Positions 35,834 to 44,317 of a stretch of DNA of 64,000 bases are shown here, in pieces. Positions within the stretch are counted from its first letter, which is position 1. Each line of letters starts with the position of its first letter. A model generated the notes under the pieces. It made no database searches, was not told the DNA's origin, and saw only the letters and a program-made list of their open reading frames with translations. A program made the translations under genes and the position numbers. Source of the DNA: Bacillus massilioanorexius (GTDB taxonomy: Bacteria; Bacillota; Bacilli; Bacillales; DSM-1321); assembly GCF_902374955.1 (NCBI RefSeq), contig NZ_CABKRX010000083.1:1-64000 (forward strand). Reading direction: 5' to 3'.

Positions 35834-36324
35834 ATTTTACCCTCACTGTAATTAATTATTTTGGTTGTTTTCGCATGCTTTGTTGCTTATGAACAAGTAG
35901 TGATTATAGGTGGAGTTGAATTCTACTCCAGGATGCTCATTTTTATCCTTTGTATATTCACCAGACTTATTTATTATCAACAATCTTTTATAAAACAGCT
36001 TTTATTTTTAACTATTCAACATTCCCAATTATATTATATTTATTCCCAAAACTCATCCATTGTGTAAAGAAAAACTCAAGCACATTGCAAACAAAAAAAG
36101 ATGATAATCCCCCTCATTCTATAGGAATGTCTTTTATGCGCGTAAAGCTATAAGCATCTGCTCCTGGCATAATCTACATTAGTAGAGATTACTCAATGAA
36201 CGTTTAAACATATCGATTACTAATTTCGAAAGCTAGATAGTGTTTGATAATTACTTATTTACTACAAACATGGTATCCTCTTTCTCATACAGAAGGAAAA
36301 CCCTCAATTATATTAGATAGACAC
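35834..36324. other. Gene-free gap upstream of sdaAB
   Basis: No credible coding sequence occurs in this stretch. Bases 35879-35938 are a copy of the dispersed repeat listed separately. The rest is AT-rich. An open plus-strand frame (35861-36067) lacks a ribosome site and runs across the repeat. Confidence 0.55.
35879..35938 (-). repeat. Dispersed intergenic repeat, copy 2
   Basis: This 60-base copy begins TTTGTTGCTTATGAACAAGT and ends GATGCTC. By eye it matches copy 3 at about 48 of 60 positions without gaps, and copy 1 (opposite strand, 21566-21656) strongly over the first 25 bases and again at GGATG. Confidence 0.75.
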
Positions 36325-36363
36325 AAAACAGGAATAGAAGAAAATGTCTTCTATTCCTGTTTT
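36325..36363 (-). terminator. fakA terminator
   Basis: A 15-bp perfect stem (aaacaggaatagaag and its complement) with a 7-base loop is flanked by short A/T runs on both sides. It lies 118 bases past the fakA stop and may act in both directions. The stretch between it and fakA shows nothing else. Confidence 0.7.
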
Positions 36364-36480
36364 GGAAGATCAGCAGCAAATTAAAAATATTAAATGTTAG
36401 CAAACAGTATTACTGCTATCAAATATTATCTTGTCTAATACTTTGAATCGTTCTTATCTAATTATGAAATTACTTATAAC

Positions 36481-38148
36481 TTATTCAGCAGAAAAAATAA
36501 AAGAGTACAGTGGTTGTTTTCCATCATGGATTTCAACTTCAACATCTTCATAATTTTCTTCTACAAAAGATACAAGTTGATTAACTTCTTCTTCTGTTAC
36601 ATCTTCACCATAAATGATTGTTAGAATTTCAGTATCTTCATCTATCATGTTACCAAGCAATTCCTTAGCAGCCAATAGTTTATCTTTGTTTTTGTTTTTA
36701 ATTTTCCCTTCAACAATACCCATAAAATCGCCATTTTCAATTTCAAGGCCATCAATACTTGTATCACGTACTGCAAATGTAATTTGACCTGTTTTCACTT
36801 GAGAAAGTGATTCAGTCATATTTTTCTCATTTGCTTCAGCGTCTAATGATGGATTAAATGCTAACAATGCAGACATTCCTTGTGGAACTGTTTTTGATGG
36901 AATGACAATAACATTTTCATCTACAAGATCAACAGATTGCTGAGCAGCCATTATGATATTTTTGTTATTAGGTAAAATAATAACATTTTTTGCGTTAACT
37001 TCCTTAATAGCCTTAACAATATCTTCCGTACTTGGATTCATTGTTTGGCCACCTTCTATTACCGCTTTTGCTCCGATACTTTTAAATAGATCAGAAATAC
37101 CAGAACCCATAGCAACAGTGACAATACCATATTCTTCTTTTTTCTTAGTCAATACAGGTGCTTGTTGTTCTGCAGGCTCATTTCCATAAACACTAGAGTA
37201 TTGCTCTCTCATATTGTCTACTTTAACTTTAATTAAGCTACCATATTTCTGACCATAACTTATACACTCACCTGGTTGTTCAGAGTGAATGTGAACTTTA
37301 ACGATTTCATCATCTGAAATGACTAATAATGAATCTCCATATCCACTTAAATCATTGCGGAAATCTTCTTCATTAAAAGTTTTTTTATCCTTTTCAAAGC
37401 GAACCATAAATTCCGTACAATAACCATAAACAATTTCTTCATTGCTCATATGGCCTTGAACATTCATATGGTGCTCAGCACTTACTAGAGATTCCATAGA
37501 AGGCTGTGCAGATGCTGCAAGATTTACTTTTTCACCTTTTAGTTGTGCTAAAAAGCCCTCGTATACAAATACTAAACCTTGTCCACCACTATCAACTACA
37601 CCCACCTCTTTTAATACAGGAAGTAAGTCTGGTGTGCGCTTTAAGGAAGCATTTGCTTCTTTAACGATATCTTCCATAACTGCCACAATGTCTTCATTTT
37701 TCGTTGCTGATTCTACTGCAGCTCTTGCTGCATCCTTAGCAACAGTTAAAATCGTACCTTCTACAGGCTTCATAACTGCTTTATAAGCTGTTTCTACTCC
37801 TGCAGCAAATGCTGCTGCAAATTCAGTACTGTTAATTTCAGCTTTTGCTTCGATTTTTTTTGCAAAACCTCTAAACAATTGCGAAAGAATAACTCCTGAA
37901 TTCCCTCGAGCACCCATAAGCAAACCTTTTGAAAGCGCTGATCCAACTTTCCCAATATGCTCTTGGATATGACCTTCAACTTCCTTAGCACCTGAAGTCA
38001 TAGATAAATTCATGTTTGTTCCAGTGTCTCCATCTGGCACAGGAAAGACGTTAAGTGCATCGACTAATTTGGCATTAGCAGATAATTGATTAGCACCTAA
38101 TATGATCATCTCTGCAAAACGCTTTCCATCTATACTTGTAATTGACAC
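36481..38148 (-). CDS. fakA: Fatty acid kinase subunit FakA (YloV)
   Basis: FakA phosphorylates exogenous fatty acids bound to a FakB (DegV-family) partner, feeding the PlsX/PlsY pathway. The 555-residue protein has an N-terminal DhaL-like kinase domain with NVFPVPDGDTGTNM and GNSGVILSQ, a middle domain with KVHIHSEQPGECISYG, and a C-terminal DAK1-like domain (ILPNNKNIIMAAQQ). It follows yloU by 16 bases. It lies close to plsX, which uses the same acyl-phosphate. Confidence 0.95.
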   Translation of the reverse strand: MSITSIDGKRFAEMIILGANQLSANAKLVDALNVFPVPDGDTGTNMNLSMTSGAKEVEGHIQEHIGKVGSALSKGLLMGARGNSGVILSQLFRGFAKKIEAKAEINSTEFAAAFAAGVETAYKAVMKPVEGTILTVAKDAARAAVESATKNEDIVAVMEDIVKEANASLKRTPDLLPVLKEVGVVDSGGQGLVFVYEGFLAQLKGEKVNLAASAQPSMESLVSAEHHMNVQGHMSNEEIVYGYCTEFMVRFEKDKKTFNEEDFRNDLSGYGDSLLVISDDEIVKVHIHSEQPGECISYGQKYGSLIKVKVDNMREQYSSVYGNEPAEQQAPVLTKKKEEYGIVTVAMGSGISDLFKSIGAKAVIEGGQTMNPSTEDIVKAIKEVNAKNVIILPNNKNIIMAAQQSVDLVDENVIVIPSKTVPQGMSALLAFNPSLDAEANEKNMTESLSQVKTGQITFAVRDTSIDGLEIENGDFMGIVEGKIKNKNKDKLLAAKELLGNMIDEDTEILTIIYGEDVTEEEVNQLVSFVEENYEDVEVEIHDGKQPLYSFIFSAE

Positions 38149-38164
38149 AAATGTTTCCTCCTTA

Positions 38165-38533
38165 CTAAGGGTTCGTCACTCGAACTCCCTGTACAAAAAT
38201 ATTGACGGAATCTACTGCTAAGCCAACCGTTTTGTCCAGGGTATATTTCACTTTAGACTGAACATTATGAGCAACTTCTGAAATTTTCGTACCGTAGCTC
38301 ACAATAATGTACATATCGATATGTACAGCTTCTGATTCTTCTTCTTGGCGCACAATTACACCCTTAGTGAAGTTTTCTTTTCTTAAAATCTCTGCAATTC
38401 CGTCTTTAAATTGCTTTTTACTTGCCATACCTACTATACCGTAACAATCTACTGCAGCTCCACCAGCAATTGTAGCGATGACATCATTAGATATATCAAT
38501 TTGTCCGAAATTTGTTTTCAATTCAATGGACAT
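38165..38533 (-). CDS. yloU: Asp23/Gls24 family envelope stress protein YloU
   Basis: This 122-residue protein of the Asp23/Gls24 family shows ISNDVIATIAGGAAVDCYGIVGMASK near the N-terminus, a central IDMYIIVSYGTKISEVAHNVQ and VDSVNIFVQGV at the end. It lies 16 bases before fakA. The ATG follows a GGGGG site. Members elsewhere associate with the membrane and cell-wall stress; the specific role here is unknown. Confidence 0.93.
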   Translation of the reverse strand: MSIELKTNFGQIDISNDVIATIAGGAAVDCYGIVGMASKKQFKDGIAEILRKENFTKGVIVRQEEESEAVHIDMYIIVSYGTKISEVAHNVQSKVKYTLDKTVGLAVDSVNIFVQGVRVTNP

Positions 38534-38617
38534 TCGTTATTCCCCCTTTGGAAAATACAGTTTGACTACAAACATTTTACTACAACAATAAAATTATTAA
38601 AAGTTTTTCTCTGTTTT

Positions 38618-38649
38618 ATTATAAAGCAACATTATTATTAATATGTCAA
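38618..38649 (-). promoter_or_regulatory. Weak candidate yloU-fakA promoter
   Basis: Perfect TTGACA (38644-38649) and TATAAT (38618-38623) occur on the minus strand upstream of yloU, but the 20-base spacer is longer than optimal. It lies in the divergent gap shared with rpmB. Confidence 0.4.
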
Positions 38650-38682
38650 GGTTTTTTTCTTGAAAGCATGTAGCTTGAACTA

Positions 38683-38711
38683 TTGCATTTCAATTTTATG
38701 TATGATACATT
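38683..38711 (+). promoter_or_regulatory. Weak candidate rpmB promoter
   Basis: TTGCAT (38683-38688) and TACATT (38706-38711) are spaced 17 bases apart on the plus strand, about 70 bases before the rpmB ATG. A TATGAT at 38701-38706 is an alternative -10 but lacks a properly spaced -35. Confidence 0.35.
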
Positions 38712-38713
38712 AT

Positions 38714-38753
38714 TTAAGTATTTGATTATGACTTAAGAACAATTGATACTTAA
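38714..38753 (+). promoter_or_regulatory. Inverted repeat in the rpmB leader
   Basis: TTAAGTAT (38714-38721) can pair with ATACTTAA (38746-38753). Its first six bases can instead pair with ACTTAA at 38731-38736. The two pairings exclude each other. It ends about 20 bases before the rpmB GGAGGG site, so it could expose or hide translation. Confidence 0.4.
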
Positions 38754-38782
38754 GCTCGCTGTAGTTAGGAGGGAATTTATAT

Positions 38783-38971
38783 ATGGCACGCAAATGTGTA
38801 ATCACTGGAAGAAAAACAACTTCAGGTAACACTCGCTCTCACGCAATGAACGCTAACAAACGTACTTGGGGTGCTAATCTTCAAAAGGTTCGTATCTTAG
38901 TTGATGGAAAACCAAAACGCGTATATGTTTCTGCTAGAGCATTAAAATCTGGTAAAGTTGAACGCGTATAA
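38783..38971 (+). CDS. rpmB: 50S ribosomal protein L28
   Basis: The 62-residue basic protein MARKCVITGRKTTSGNTRSH with TWGANLQKVRI and GKPKRVYVSARALKSGKVERV is L28. The ATG follows GGAGGGAATTTATAT. It is transcribed divergently from yloU and convergently with spoVM-thiN, the same arrangement as in B. subtilis. A terminator follows directly. Confidence 0.98.
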   Translation: MARKCVITGRKTTSGNTRSHAMNANKRTWGANLQKVRILVDGKPKRVYVSARALKSGKVERV

Positions 38972-38976
38972 TGAAT

Positions 38977-39005
38977 GGGCATCCTATTAAACGGATGCCT
39001 TTGTT
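38977..39005 (+). terminator. rpmB terminator
   Basis: Stem GGCATCC / GGATGCC with an 8-base loop is followed by TTTGTTATT on the plus strand, beginning six bases past the rpmB stop. Confidence 0.8.
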
Positions 39006-39048
39006 ATTCTTTAACAAGTATAACTATTGATAATTATTATTATACATA

Positions 39049-39090
39049 GAGGAAGCGCCTAAATATTATAAAATATTTAGGCGCCTCCTC
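39049..39090. terminator. Strong bidirectional hairpin between rpmB and spoVM
   Basis: A perfect 13-bp stem (gcgcctaaatatt and its complement, loop ataa) is extended outward by gagga / tcctc. It lies between two convergent genes and could stop transcripts from either side, although T-runs are short. Confidence 0.6.
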
Positions 39091-39183
39091 TATTTTCATC
39101 CTTTGATTCTTTCCGTTCATTACTAAATTGTGAAAAGGGAATTCTCATATTATTCGATATATTTTCGAACAAAAATTAGACTA

Positions 39184-39330
39184 TTTGTTGCCTATGAACA
39201 AGTAATGAATATAGGTTACCTTGAACGCCACTTCATGATGCTCTATTTCCGCAGAATTGGACGGTAAGTATCCCCGCCAAATAGTTACCTGTGGGCTCTC
39301 ATCTCGCCTCTGCTCACCATAGAAAAAATT
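39184..39330 (-). repeat. Dispersed intergenic repeat, copy 3, with degraded extension
   Basis: Bases 39184-39243 match copy 2 (35879-35938) at about 48 of 60 positions, starting TTTGTTGCCTATGAACAAGT and ending GATGCTC. The following bases to about 39320 (ttccgcag, tatccccgcc, cctgtgggctctcatctcgc) resemble a degraded GC-rich repeat of the kind I recall from Bacillus intergenic regions. No coding capacity is visible. Confidence 0.65.
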
Positions 39331-39340
39331 CTTAAATAAA

Positions 39341-39377
39341 GAGGGTGCCTAGCAAAATAGATTTTGAAGACACCCTA
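39341..39377 (-). terminator. spoVM terminator of the GAGGGTGTC hairpin family
   Basis: AGGGTGTC pairs with GGCACCCT around an A/T-rich inner stem, six bases past the spoVM stop. On the minus strand it is followed by CTTTATTT. It is nearly the same hairpin as those at 40427 and 52689. Confidence 0.65.
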
Positions 39378-39382
39378 CTTAA

Positions 39383-39463
39383 TTATCCTTTTCTAAAAGC
39401 ACCTAGCATAGCCCTTACAATTCCACCTAATAGCCTCGGCAATTTAATTGTATAAAATTTCAT
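39383..39463 (-). CDS. spoVM: Stage V sporulation protein M
   Basis: SpoVM is a 26-residue amphipathic peptide that recognises the positive curvature of the forespore membrane and anchors the spore coat via SpoIVA. The translation MKFYTIKLPRLLGGIVRAML then GAFRKG differs from the B. subtilis peptide at only a few positions and keeps the proline at position 9 and the membrane-embedding pattern. A perfect GAGGAGGGAAACA site precedes the ATG. It lies between thiN and rpmB, its position in B. subtilis. A sigma-E promoter is expected in the 64-base gap upstream, but I cannot identify one. A terminator follows. Confidence 0.97.
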   Translation of the reverse strand: MKFYTIKLPRLLGGIVRAMLGAFRKG

Positions 39464-39527
39464 TGTTTCCCTCCTCATTAAAACAATGCACTTAATTTTA
39501 TAAGTTCAAATATAATATTTGTCTCCA

Positions 39528-40187
39528 TTAAAAAGCACGATGATCACTGCTTCTTACGACTAATAATATGCCATAATCAAATGAAAAAGTACCAATATTT
39601 GAAATTAGTTCATTACTAACACATAGTGTAGACCCCAGCAAAATATCTTTTTTATTTAAAGGATATTTAAATCCTAACAAGGTAATACCTTTCACTTCTG
39701 AAGAAATCGGGAAAAAGGAAGTATAGGTATACTTATCATCCTGTAATATCGAATAATTACCTGGAAGAACTGCATAAATGACATTACTACGATCGTAAAT
39801 AGTCACTTTTGATTTTCCGCTTAATGTTCGATTAGCTAATAATAATTGAATAGCACCCATCATATGATCAAATCTCCCACCGGTACTTCCATATATATGT
39901 ATATGATCAGGCTTTTGTTCCAGAGCCCATTCTACAGCTAAACCAAGATCCGTATCATCTTTTTCAGGGGGATATGTATAAATTTCAATATTTTCTTTTT
40001 TTATTTTATGTAGATCATCTTTAGCTACAGAATCAAAATCACCAAATACAATGCTTGGGTGGATATCTCTTGCTAGTAAGGTACTTATACCACGATCAAC
40101 TCCAATCCAAAAAGCACCTTCAGTATTAGGAAGGGAATCTGGAATCAATTCTATAGGACCTCCAGCCATAATATAAATATCTTTCAA
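39528..40187 (-). CDS. thiN: Thiamine pyrophosphokinase
   Basis: ThiN transfers pyrophosphate from ATP to thiamine to make the cofactor TPP. The 219-residue protein shows IMAGGPIELIPDSL, WIGVDRGISTLL, IVFGDFDSV, PPEKDDTDLGLAVEWAL and STGGRFDHMMGAIQLL, the complete family signature. The best start is TTG at 40187 after GAGGG, matching the family N-terminus MK-I-I-AGGP. An internal ATG seven codons in has no ribosome site. It lies between rpe and spoVM, with a 458-base gap upstream. Confidence 0.96.
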   Translation of the reverse strand: MKDIYIMAGGPIELIPDSLPNTEGAFWIGVDRGISTLLARDIHPSIVFGDFDSVAKDDLHKIKKENIEIYTYPPEKDDTDLGLAVEWALEQKPDHIHIYGSTGGRFDHMMGAIQLLLANRTLSGKSKVTIYDRSNVIYAVLPGNYSILQDDKYTYTSFFPISSEVKGITLLGFKYPLNKKDILLGSTLCVSNELISNIGTFSFDYGILLVVRSSDHRAF

Positions 40188-40426
40188 AATAAAACCCTCT
40201 TTCTATAAGGAAATTTTGAACACCGGTCTTCTTAATATTTTACCTATTAAAATAACGTTGATATATTTTATTAATTAATATCACTGTCACTATATGAACG
40301 ATGAACCTTCCCCCTCATTACCTATTCAGTTAGGATGTTATTACTATTTGTATTATATAGATCATTTACCTAACTACGTTGTAAATCATATTAGTATTCT
40401 TTAACAAAAACTGCACTTTTAAAAAA

Positions 40427-40463
40427 GAGGGTGCCTTAAAAGAAAAAATTTGAAGACACCCTC
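40427..40463. repeat. GAGGGTGTC-family hairpin
   Basis: GAGGGTGCCTT pairs with GAAGACACCCTC around an A-rich loop, nearly identical in its outer arms to the hairpin at 39341. It is preceded by an A-run but has no T-run after it. Confidence 0.6.
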
Positions 40464-40582
40464 AGATATTTTATTTGATTTTCATACTCTTCCTTATCAA
40501 AGCGATGCACAGTACAAAAGTCCGTAATAGCTTTTTTCATAAACTTGTACAAAGCAGAGCCATAAAAATAGCATAAAGCATA

Positions 40583-40625
40583 GGGGCCTCCGCAAAGTGA
40601 TAAGAATCACTTTGCAGACAGCCCC
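40583..40625. repeat. GGGGCC/CAGCCCC hairpin downstream of rpe
   Basis: Outer GGGGC/GCCCC arms and an inner perfect 9-bp stem (gcaaagtga / tcactttgc) are followed on the plus strand by TTTTT. It lies 20 bases past the rpe stop but its T-run is on the wrong side for rpe. It may be a mobile-end remnant or a reversed terminator. Confidence 0.55.
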
Positions 40626-40645
40626 TTTTTACGTATCAATAGAAA

Positions 40646-41293
40646 TTAATTACCTCTAATGGCTTCTATCGCTTTTTGACGATCAGCTTTATTATATATA
40701 GCCGAACCAGCTACTAATACATTAGCTCCTGCTTCAATACAAAGTTTTGCAGTTTCTTCATTAACTCCTCCATCAATTTCGATTTCAAGGGTAGGATTAT
40801 ATTGTTCTGCCATCTCTTTAACACTTCGTATTTTAGGCAGTACTTCTGGAATAAAGGATTGTCCACCAAAACCTGGATTTACACTCATAAGTAGGACCAT
40901 ATCAACATCCTTAATGACATGTTGAATTGTATTAACAGGAGTCGCTGGATTTAAAACTACTCCAGCTTTAACACCAAAAGATTTAATTAATGAAATAGTA
41001 CGATGCAAATGTTTACATGCTTCAACATGCACTGTAATATAATCGGCTCCTGCATTTGCAAATGCTTCAATATATGTATCTGGGTTCTCAATCATTAAAT
41101 GTACATCTAATGGAAGCTTCGTAACAGGTCGAATTGCATCAACAATTAATGGTCCAATAGTAATATTGGGAACAAAATGACCGTCCATCACATCTACATG
41201 GATGTAATCAGCGCCACCCAATTCTACATCTTTAATTTCTTCTCCCAGTCTAGCAAAATCTGCTGATAAAATCGAAGGGGCTATTTTTACCAT
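40646..41293 (-). CDS. rpe: Ribulose-phosphate 3-epimerase
   Basis: Rpe interconverts ribulose-5-phosphate and xylulose-5-phosphate in the pentose phosphate pathway. The 215-residue TIM barrel shows KIAPSILSADFARLGEE, DYIHVDVMDGHFVPNITIGP, LDVHLMIENP, LMSVNPGFGGQSFIPE and IEIDGGVNEET, with the metal-binding His and Asp residues in place. It starts one base after the rsgA stop. Confidence 0.98.
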   Translation of the reverse strand: MVKIAPSILSADFARLGEEIKDVELGGADYIHVDVMDGHFVPNITIGPLIVDAIRPVTKLPLDVHLMIENPDTYIEAFANAGADYITVHVEACKHLHRTISLIKSFGVKAGVVLNPATPVNTIQHVIKDVDMVLLMSVNPGFGGQSFIPEVLPKIRSVKEMAEQYNPTLEIEIDGGVNEETAKLCIEAGANVLVAGSAIYNKADRQKAIEAIRGN

Positions 41294-41294
41294 A

Positions 41295-42173
41295 TTAGTA
41301 CCTCGGCTTTCTATCTTTTATTTCTAATAAAAACTCTAAATAATGATCATAGCGATATTTTTCAATTTCACCCTCTTCAACAGCCATTTTGACAGCGCAT
41401 TTTGGCTCTTGATCATGAAGGCATCCTCTGAATTTACATTCATGGCTCTTTTCTCTAATTTCAGGAAAGCAATCTGATAACTCATGTTCTTCAATTGTGA
41501 ATTCTAAAGAAGAAAATCCAGGTGTATCTGCTACCAATCCCTCTTCAATTGCTATTAATTCTACATGTCTTGTAGTATGCTTACCTCTACCTAAATGCGT
41601 AGAAATATCATCCGTTTTTAATGCTAAATCGGGATTTAAGGTATTTAATAAAGACGATTTACCTACACCTGACTGCCCTGCAAAAACACTAACCTTTCCT
41701 TTAAGAAATGGACGTAAGGACTCCATTCCTTGTGCTGTGATTGAGGATGTAGTAATAACTGTGTATCCCATTTTTTGATATTCTTTTTGGTATTGAAGGA
41801 TTCTTTCCTTTTCTTCATCTGCTAATAAATCTACTTTACTAATAACAATTATAGCATCAATATGATTGGCTTCAATAAGAACTAAAAAGCGGTCTAACAA
41901 TACTGTACTAAAAGCTGGTTCTACAGCAGAAAAAACTAATATAGCTTGATCGACATTACTGATAGGTGGTCTTACAAGCTCGTTCCTTCGTTCTTTAATT
42001 TCTAATATATACCCTTCATGTTCCTTTTCATATTGATAAACGACTGAATCCCCAACAAGCGGTGTGATTTTTCTTTTACGAAAAACCCCCCTACCTCTAC
42101 ATTGGATTGTCTTTTCTCCATCCATAACATAGTAAAATCCACTTAGTGCTTTTATTATTTTACCTTCAGGCAT
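41295..42173 (-). CDS. rsgA: Small-ribosomal-subunit biogenesis GTPase RsgA (CpgA)
   Basis: RsgA is a circularly permuted GTPase that checks 30S maturation and in B. subtilis is phosphorylated by PrkC. The 292-residue protein has an N-terminal OB fold, then VISKVDLL (G4), GQSGVGKSSLLN (G1), DTPGFSSL (G3) and a C-terminal zinc knuckle with two nearby cysteines and a histidine (CKFRGCLHDQEPKC). It lies in the prpC-prkC-rsgA-rpe run. An 8-bp hairpin separates it from prkC. Confidence 0.97.
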   Translation of the reverse strand: MPEGKIIKALSGFYYVMDGEKTIQCRGRGVFRKRKITPLVGDSVVYQYEKEHEGYILEIKERRNELVRPPISNVDQAILVFSAVEPAFSTVLLDRFLVLIEANHIDAIIVISKVDLLADEEKERILQYQKEYQKMGYTVITTSSITAQGMESLRPFLKGKVSVFAGQSGVGKSSLLNTLNPDLALKTDDISTHLGRGKHTTRHVELIAIEEGLVADTPGFSSLEFTIEEHELSDCFPEIREKSHECKFRGCLHDQEPKCAVKMAVEEGEIEKYRYDHYLEFLLEIKDRKPRY

Positions 42174-42236
42174 AGCATCCTCCTAAAATACATCTGTGTC
42201 CAACTGCCTACAAGTAGAGAACAACAATAATTGAAA

Positions 42237-42257
42237 GCTTCCTAATTTCTAGGAAGC
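42237..42257 (-). terminator. Hairpin after prkC
   Basis: GCTTCCTA / TAGGAAGC with a 5-base loop is followed on the minus strand by TTTCAATTATTG, 15 bases past the prkC stop. The T-run is short, so it may be a partial terminator that lowers rsgA-rpe expression. Confidence 0.5.
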
Positions 42258-42272
42258 CTCCAATCGTAGTGA

Positions 42273-44312
42273 TTATGGATATGGAATTGATTCATCCATA
42301 ATGACTTTGTTATCTCTAAATACTTTAAATCCTGCTTTTTGATTGGGAGCAATTTGGAATGTTAACGTTTTTTTCGTTGTAGCCGTAATCGTAAATTTAT
42401 CGGCTGGATCGGTCATATCATGCTTCATATCTTGAATATAGATAATTACCTCTTGTTCATCGCCAGGGTTTACAGGTTCATAAGGTATGGTTATCTCTTT
42501 AGAAACTGTTTTAGGAGGTAACTCTTCCTTCCCTTTCGATATAACAACATACACTTTACTACCTTTTTTTAGTTTAGATCCTGGATTTGGTGACTGCTGC
42601 ACTACAGAGCCTTCCGGAATAGTATCAGAAAAAGATTCCCTTGAATATTTTACGATTAATCCAGATTCTTGAATATAATCCTCAAGAGCTGTTTTACTAT
42701 ATCCTCGTAAATCCTTTAAAGTAATTAAATTTTGCCCCTTACTTATAGTAAGATGCAACACTGTATCAGATGGAACGATACTACTACTAGGCTGTGGATC
42801 TTGATTAATAATAAGCCCTTCCTCAATTTGATCATTATATTCGTAGGATATATCAATAGATTTAAAGCCAATATTGTCAAATACACCTTTCAAACTTTCA
42901 TAACTACGTTCTCTGTAATCGTCTATTTCAATTTCCTTTTTCCCACTGCTTATTAAGATATCAACTTTTGAACCTTCGCTTACTTTCTTACCAGCTTCTG
43001 GGTCCGTTCCTATTACTTTACCTTTTTCTATTTCTTCATTTGGCAATTCAGTTGTTTTACCGATTTCAAATCCTTTTTCATCTAGCAAAGCTATAGCATC
43101 ATTTAATTCTTTCCCCTCGACATTAGGAACGGATATGTCTGATGGTTCCATTAGCTTTGGAAGAACAGCAATAATTAGAACGGCAAGTATAGCAACTAAA
43201 AATAATAAAGCAATAACTATTTTTTTAAATTTGCTTTTAGGTTTCTTTTGATTATTTTTTTCCTTTTTGGTTTTCGTCTTGGTTTTTGTAATACCCTTCT
43301 GAGCTTTATTCTTTTTTACTTTTTGTTTCTTTGGTGGTTCTTCATCATATGAATCACTGTAAGCTTGAGTTTGATCATTCAATACAATCGTGTCTTCCTG
43401 TTCAGGAGTATAGGTATCCTGTGTTATAACTGGAATTGCCTTGGTCGCATCCATATCTTCTGGTACAACGAAAGGCTTTTCTCCTTTTCGGTCAGGAGAA
43501 AGAGCGGTAGTTATGTCTGCCTTCATTTCTTCCACATTATCATATCGATGAAACGGGTCTTTTGCTGTTGCTTTTAATACAATATTCTCTACACTTTGAG
43601 GTATAGATGGATTCCATCTTCTTGGAGAAGGTGTTGTTGATTGTAAGTGCTTTAATGCAATAGAAATAGCCGATTCACCAGAAAAAGGTAATCTACCCGT
43701 TAACAACTCAAACATAACAATTCCCAAAGAATAAATATCAGATTTTTTATTTACCATACCACCCCTTGCTTGCTCAGGTGATAGGTAATGAACCGATCCA
43801 AGGACGGCATTCGTTTGAGTAATACTAGTTGCACTTAAAGCTGTTGCTATACCAAAATCAGTAATTTTCACATTTTCAATTTCATCAATTAATATATTTT
43901 GAGGTTTAATATCTCGATGAATAATACCATGTTGATGGGCATGAGCAATGGCTAAAGTGATTTGCTCCATAATATGGAGCGTCGTTTCTATTGGTATATG
44001 TTGGTGGTATTGAATATATTGCTTTAGTGTATATCCCTTCACATATTCCATAACAATATAGTATATATCTTGATCTTCACCAACATCATATATACTTACA
44101 ATATTCGGATGAGCTAGGCTAGTAGCAGATTGTGCCTCACGATTAAATCTTTTAATAAATTCTTCATCATTTGAAAAATCCATACGGAGGATTTTTATGG
44201 CCACTTCCCTTTCAAGAATCATATCTTGAGCTAGATAGACGTTTGCCATACCTCCTCCACCAATCATCTCCACAATCTTATATCGACCATTTATACGTTT
44301 TCCTATTAACAT
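42273..44312 (-). CDS. prkC: Serine/threonine protein kinase PrkC with PASTA domains
   Basis: PrkC is a membrane sensor kinase that detects muropeptides and peptidoglycan state and triggers spore germination in B. subtilis. The 679-residue protein from ATG 44312 has a Hanks-type kinase domain (about 8-265) with IGGGGMANVY, ATP-binding K40, HRDIKPQN (catalytic D134) and DFGIA. A Lys-rich juxtamembrane stretch precedes one membrane helix (about 365-386). Three extracellular PASTA repeats follow, then a C-terminal beta-rich domain. The start follows AGGTGACAACC and is five bases after the prpC stop; a GTG three codons upstream is possible. The partner phosphatase PrpC is adjacent. Confidence 0.98.
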   Translation of the reverse strand: MLIGKRINGRYKIVEMIGGGGMANVYLAQDMILEREVAIKILRMDFSNDEEFIKRFNREAQSATSLAHPNIVSIYDVGEDQDIYYIVMEYVKGYTLKQYIQYHQHIPIETTLHIMEQITLAIAHAHQHGIIHRDIKPQNILIDEIENVKITDFGIATALSATSITQTNAVLGSVHYLSPEQARGGMVNKKSDIYSLGIVMFELLTGRLPFSGESAISIALKHLQSTTPSPRRWNPSIPQSVENIVLKATAKDPFHRYDNVEEMKADITTALSPDRKGEKPFVVPEDMDATKAIPVITQDTYTPEQEDTIVLNDQTQAYSDSYDEEPPKKQKVKKNKAQKGITKTKTKTKKEKNNQKKPKSKFKKIVIALLFLVAILAVLIIAVLPKLMEPSDISVPNVEGKELNDAIALLDEKGFEIGKTTELPNEEIEKGKVIGTDPEAGKKVSEGSKVDILISSGKKEIEIDDYRERSYESLKGVFDNIGFKSIDISYEYNDQIEEGLIINQDPQPSSSIVPSDTVLHLTISKGQNLITLKDLRGYSKTALEDYIQESGLIVKYSRESFSDTIPEGSVVQQSPNPGSKLKKGSKVYVVISKGKEELPPKTVSKEITIPYEPVNPGDEQEVIIYIQDMKHDMTDPADKFTITATTKKTLTFQIAPNQKAGFKVFRDNKVIMDESIPYP

Positions 44313-44317
44313 GGTTG

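Larger units (their letters stand above)
40188..40645. other. Gap between rpe and thiN with two hairpins
   Basis: No gene is visible. Two separate hairpins (40427-40463 and 40583-40625) are listed individually. Bases 40188-40420 are AT-rich and show nothing I can name. The thiN promoter must be here but is unclear. Confidence 0.5.

Noticed and set aside
35861..36067. Plus-strand open frame of 68 codons in the gap upstream of sdaAB
   Set aside because: It has no ribosome site, crosses dispersed repeat copy 2 and has an unstructured, Tyr/Ile-rich composition.
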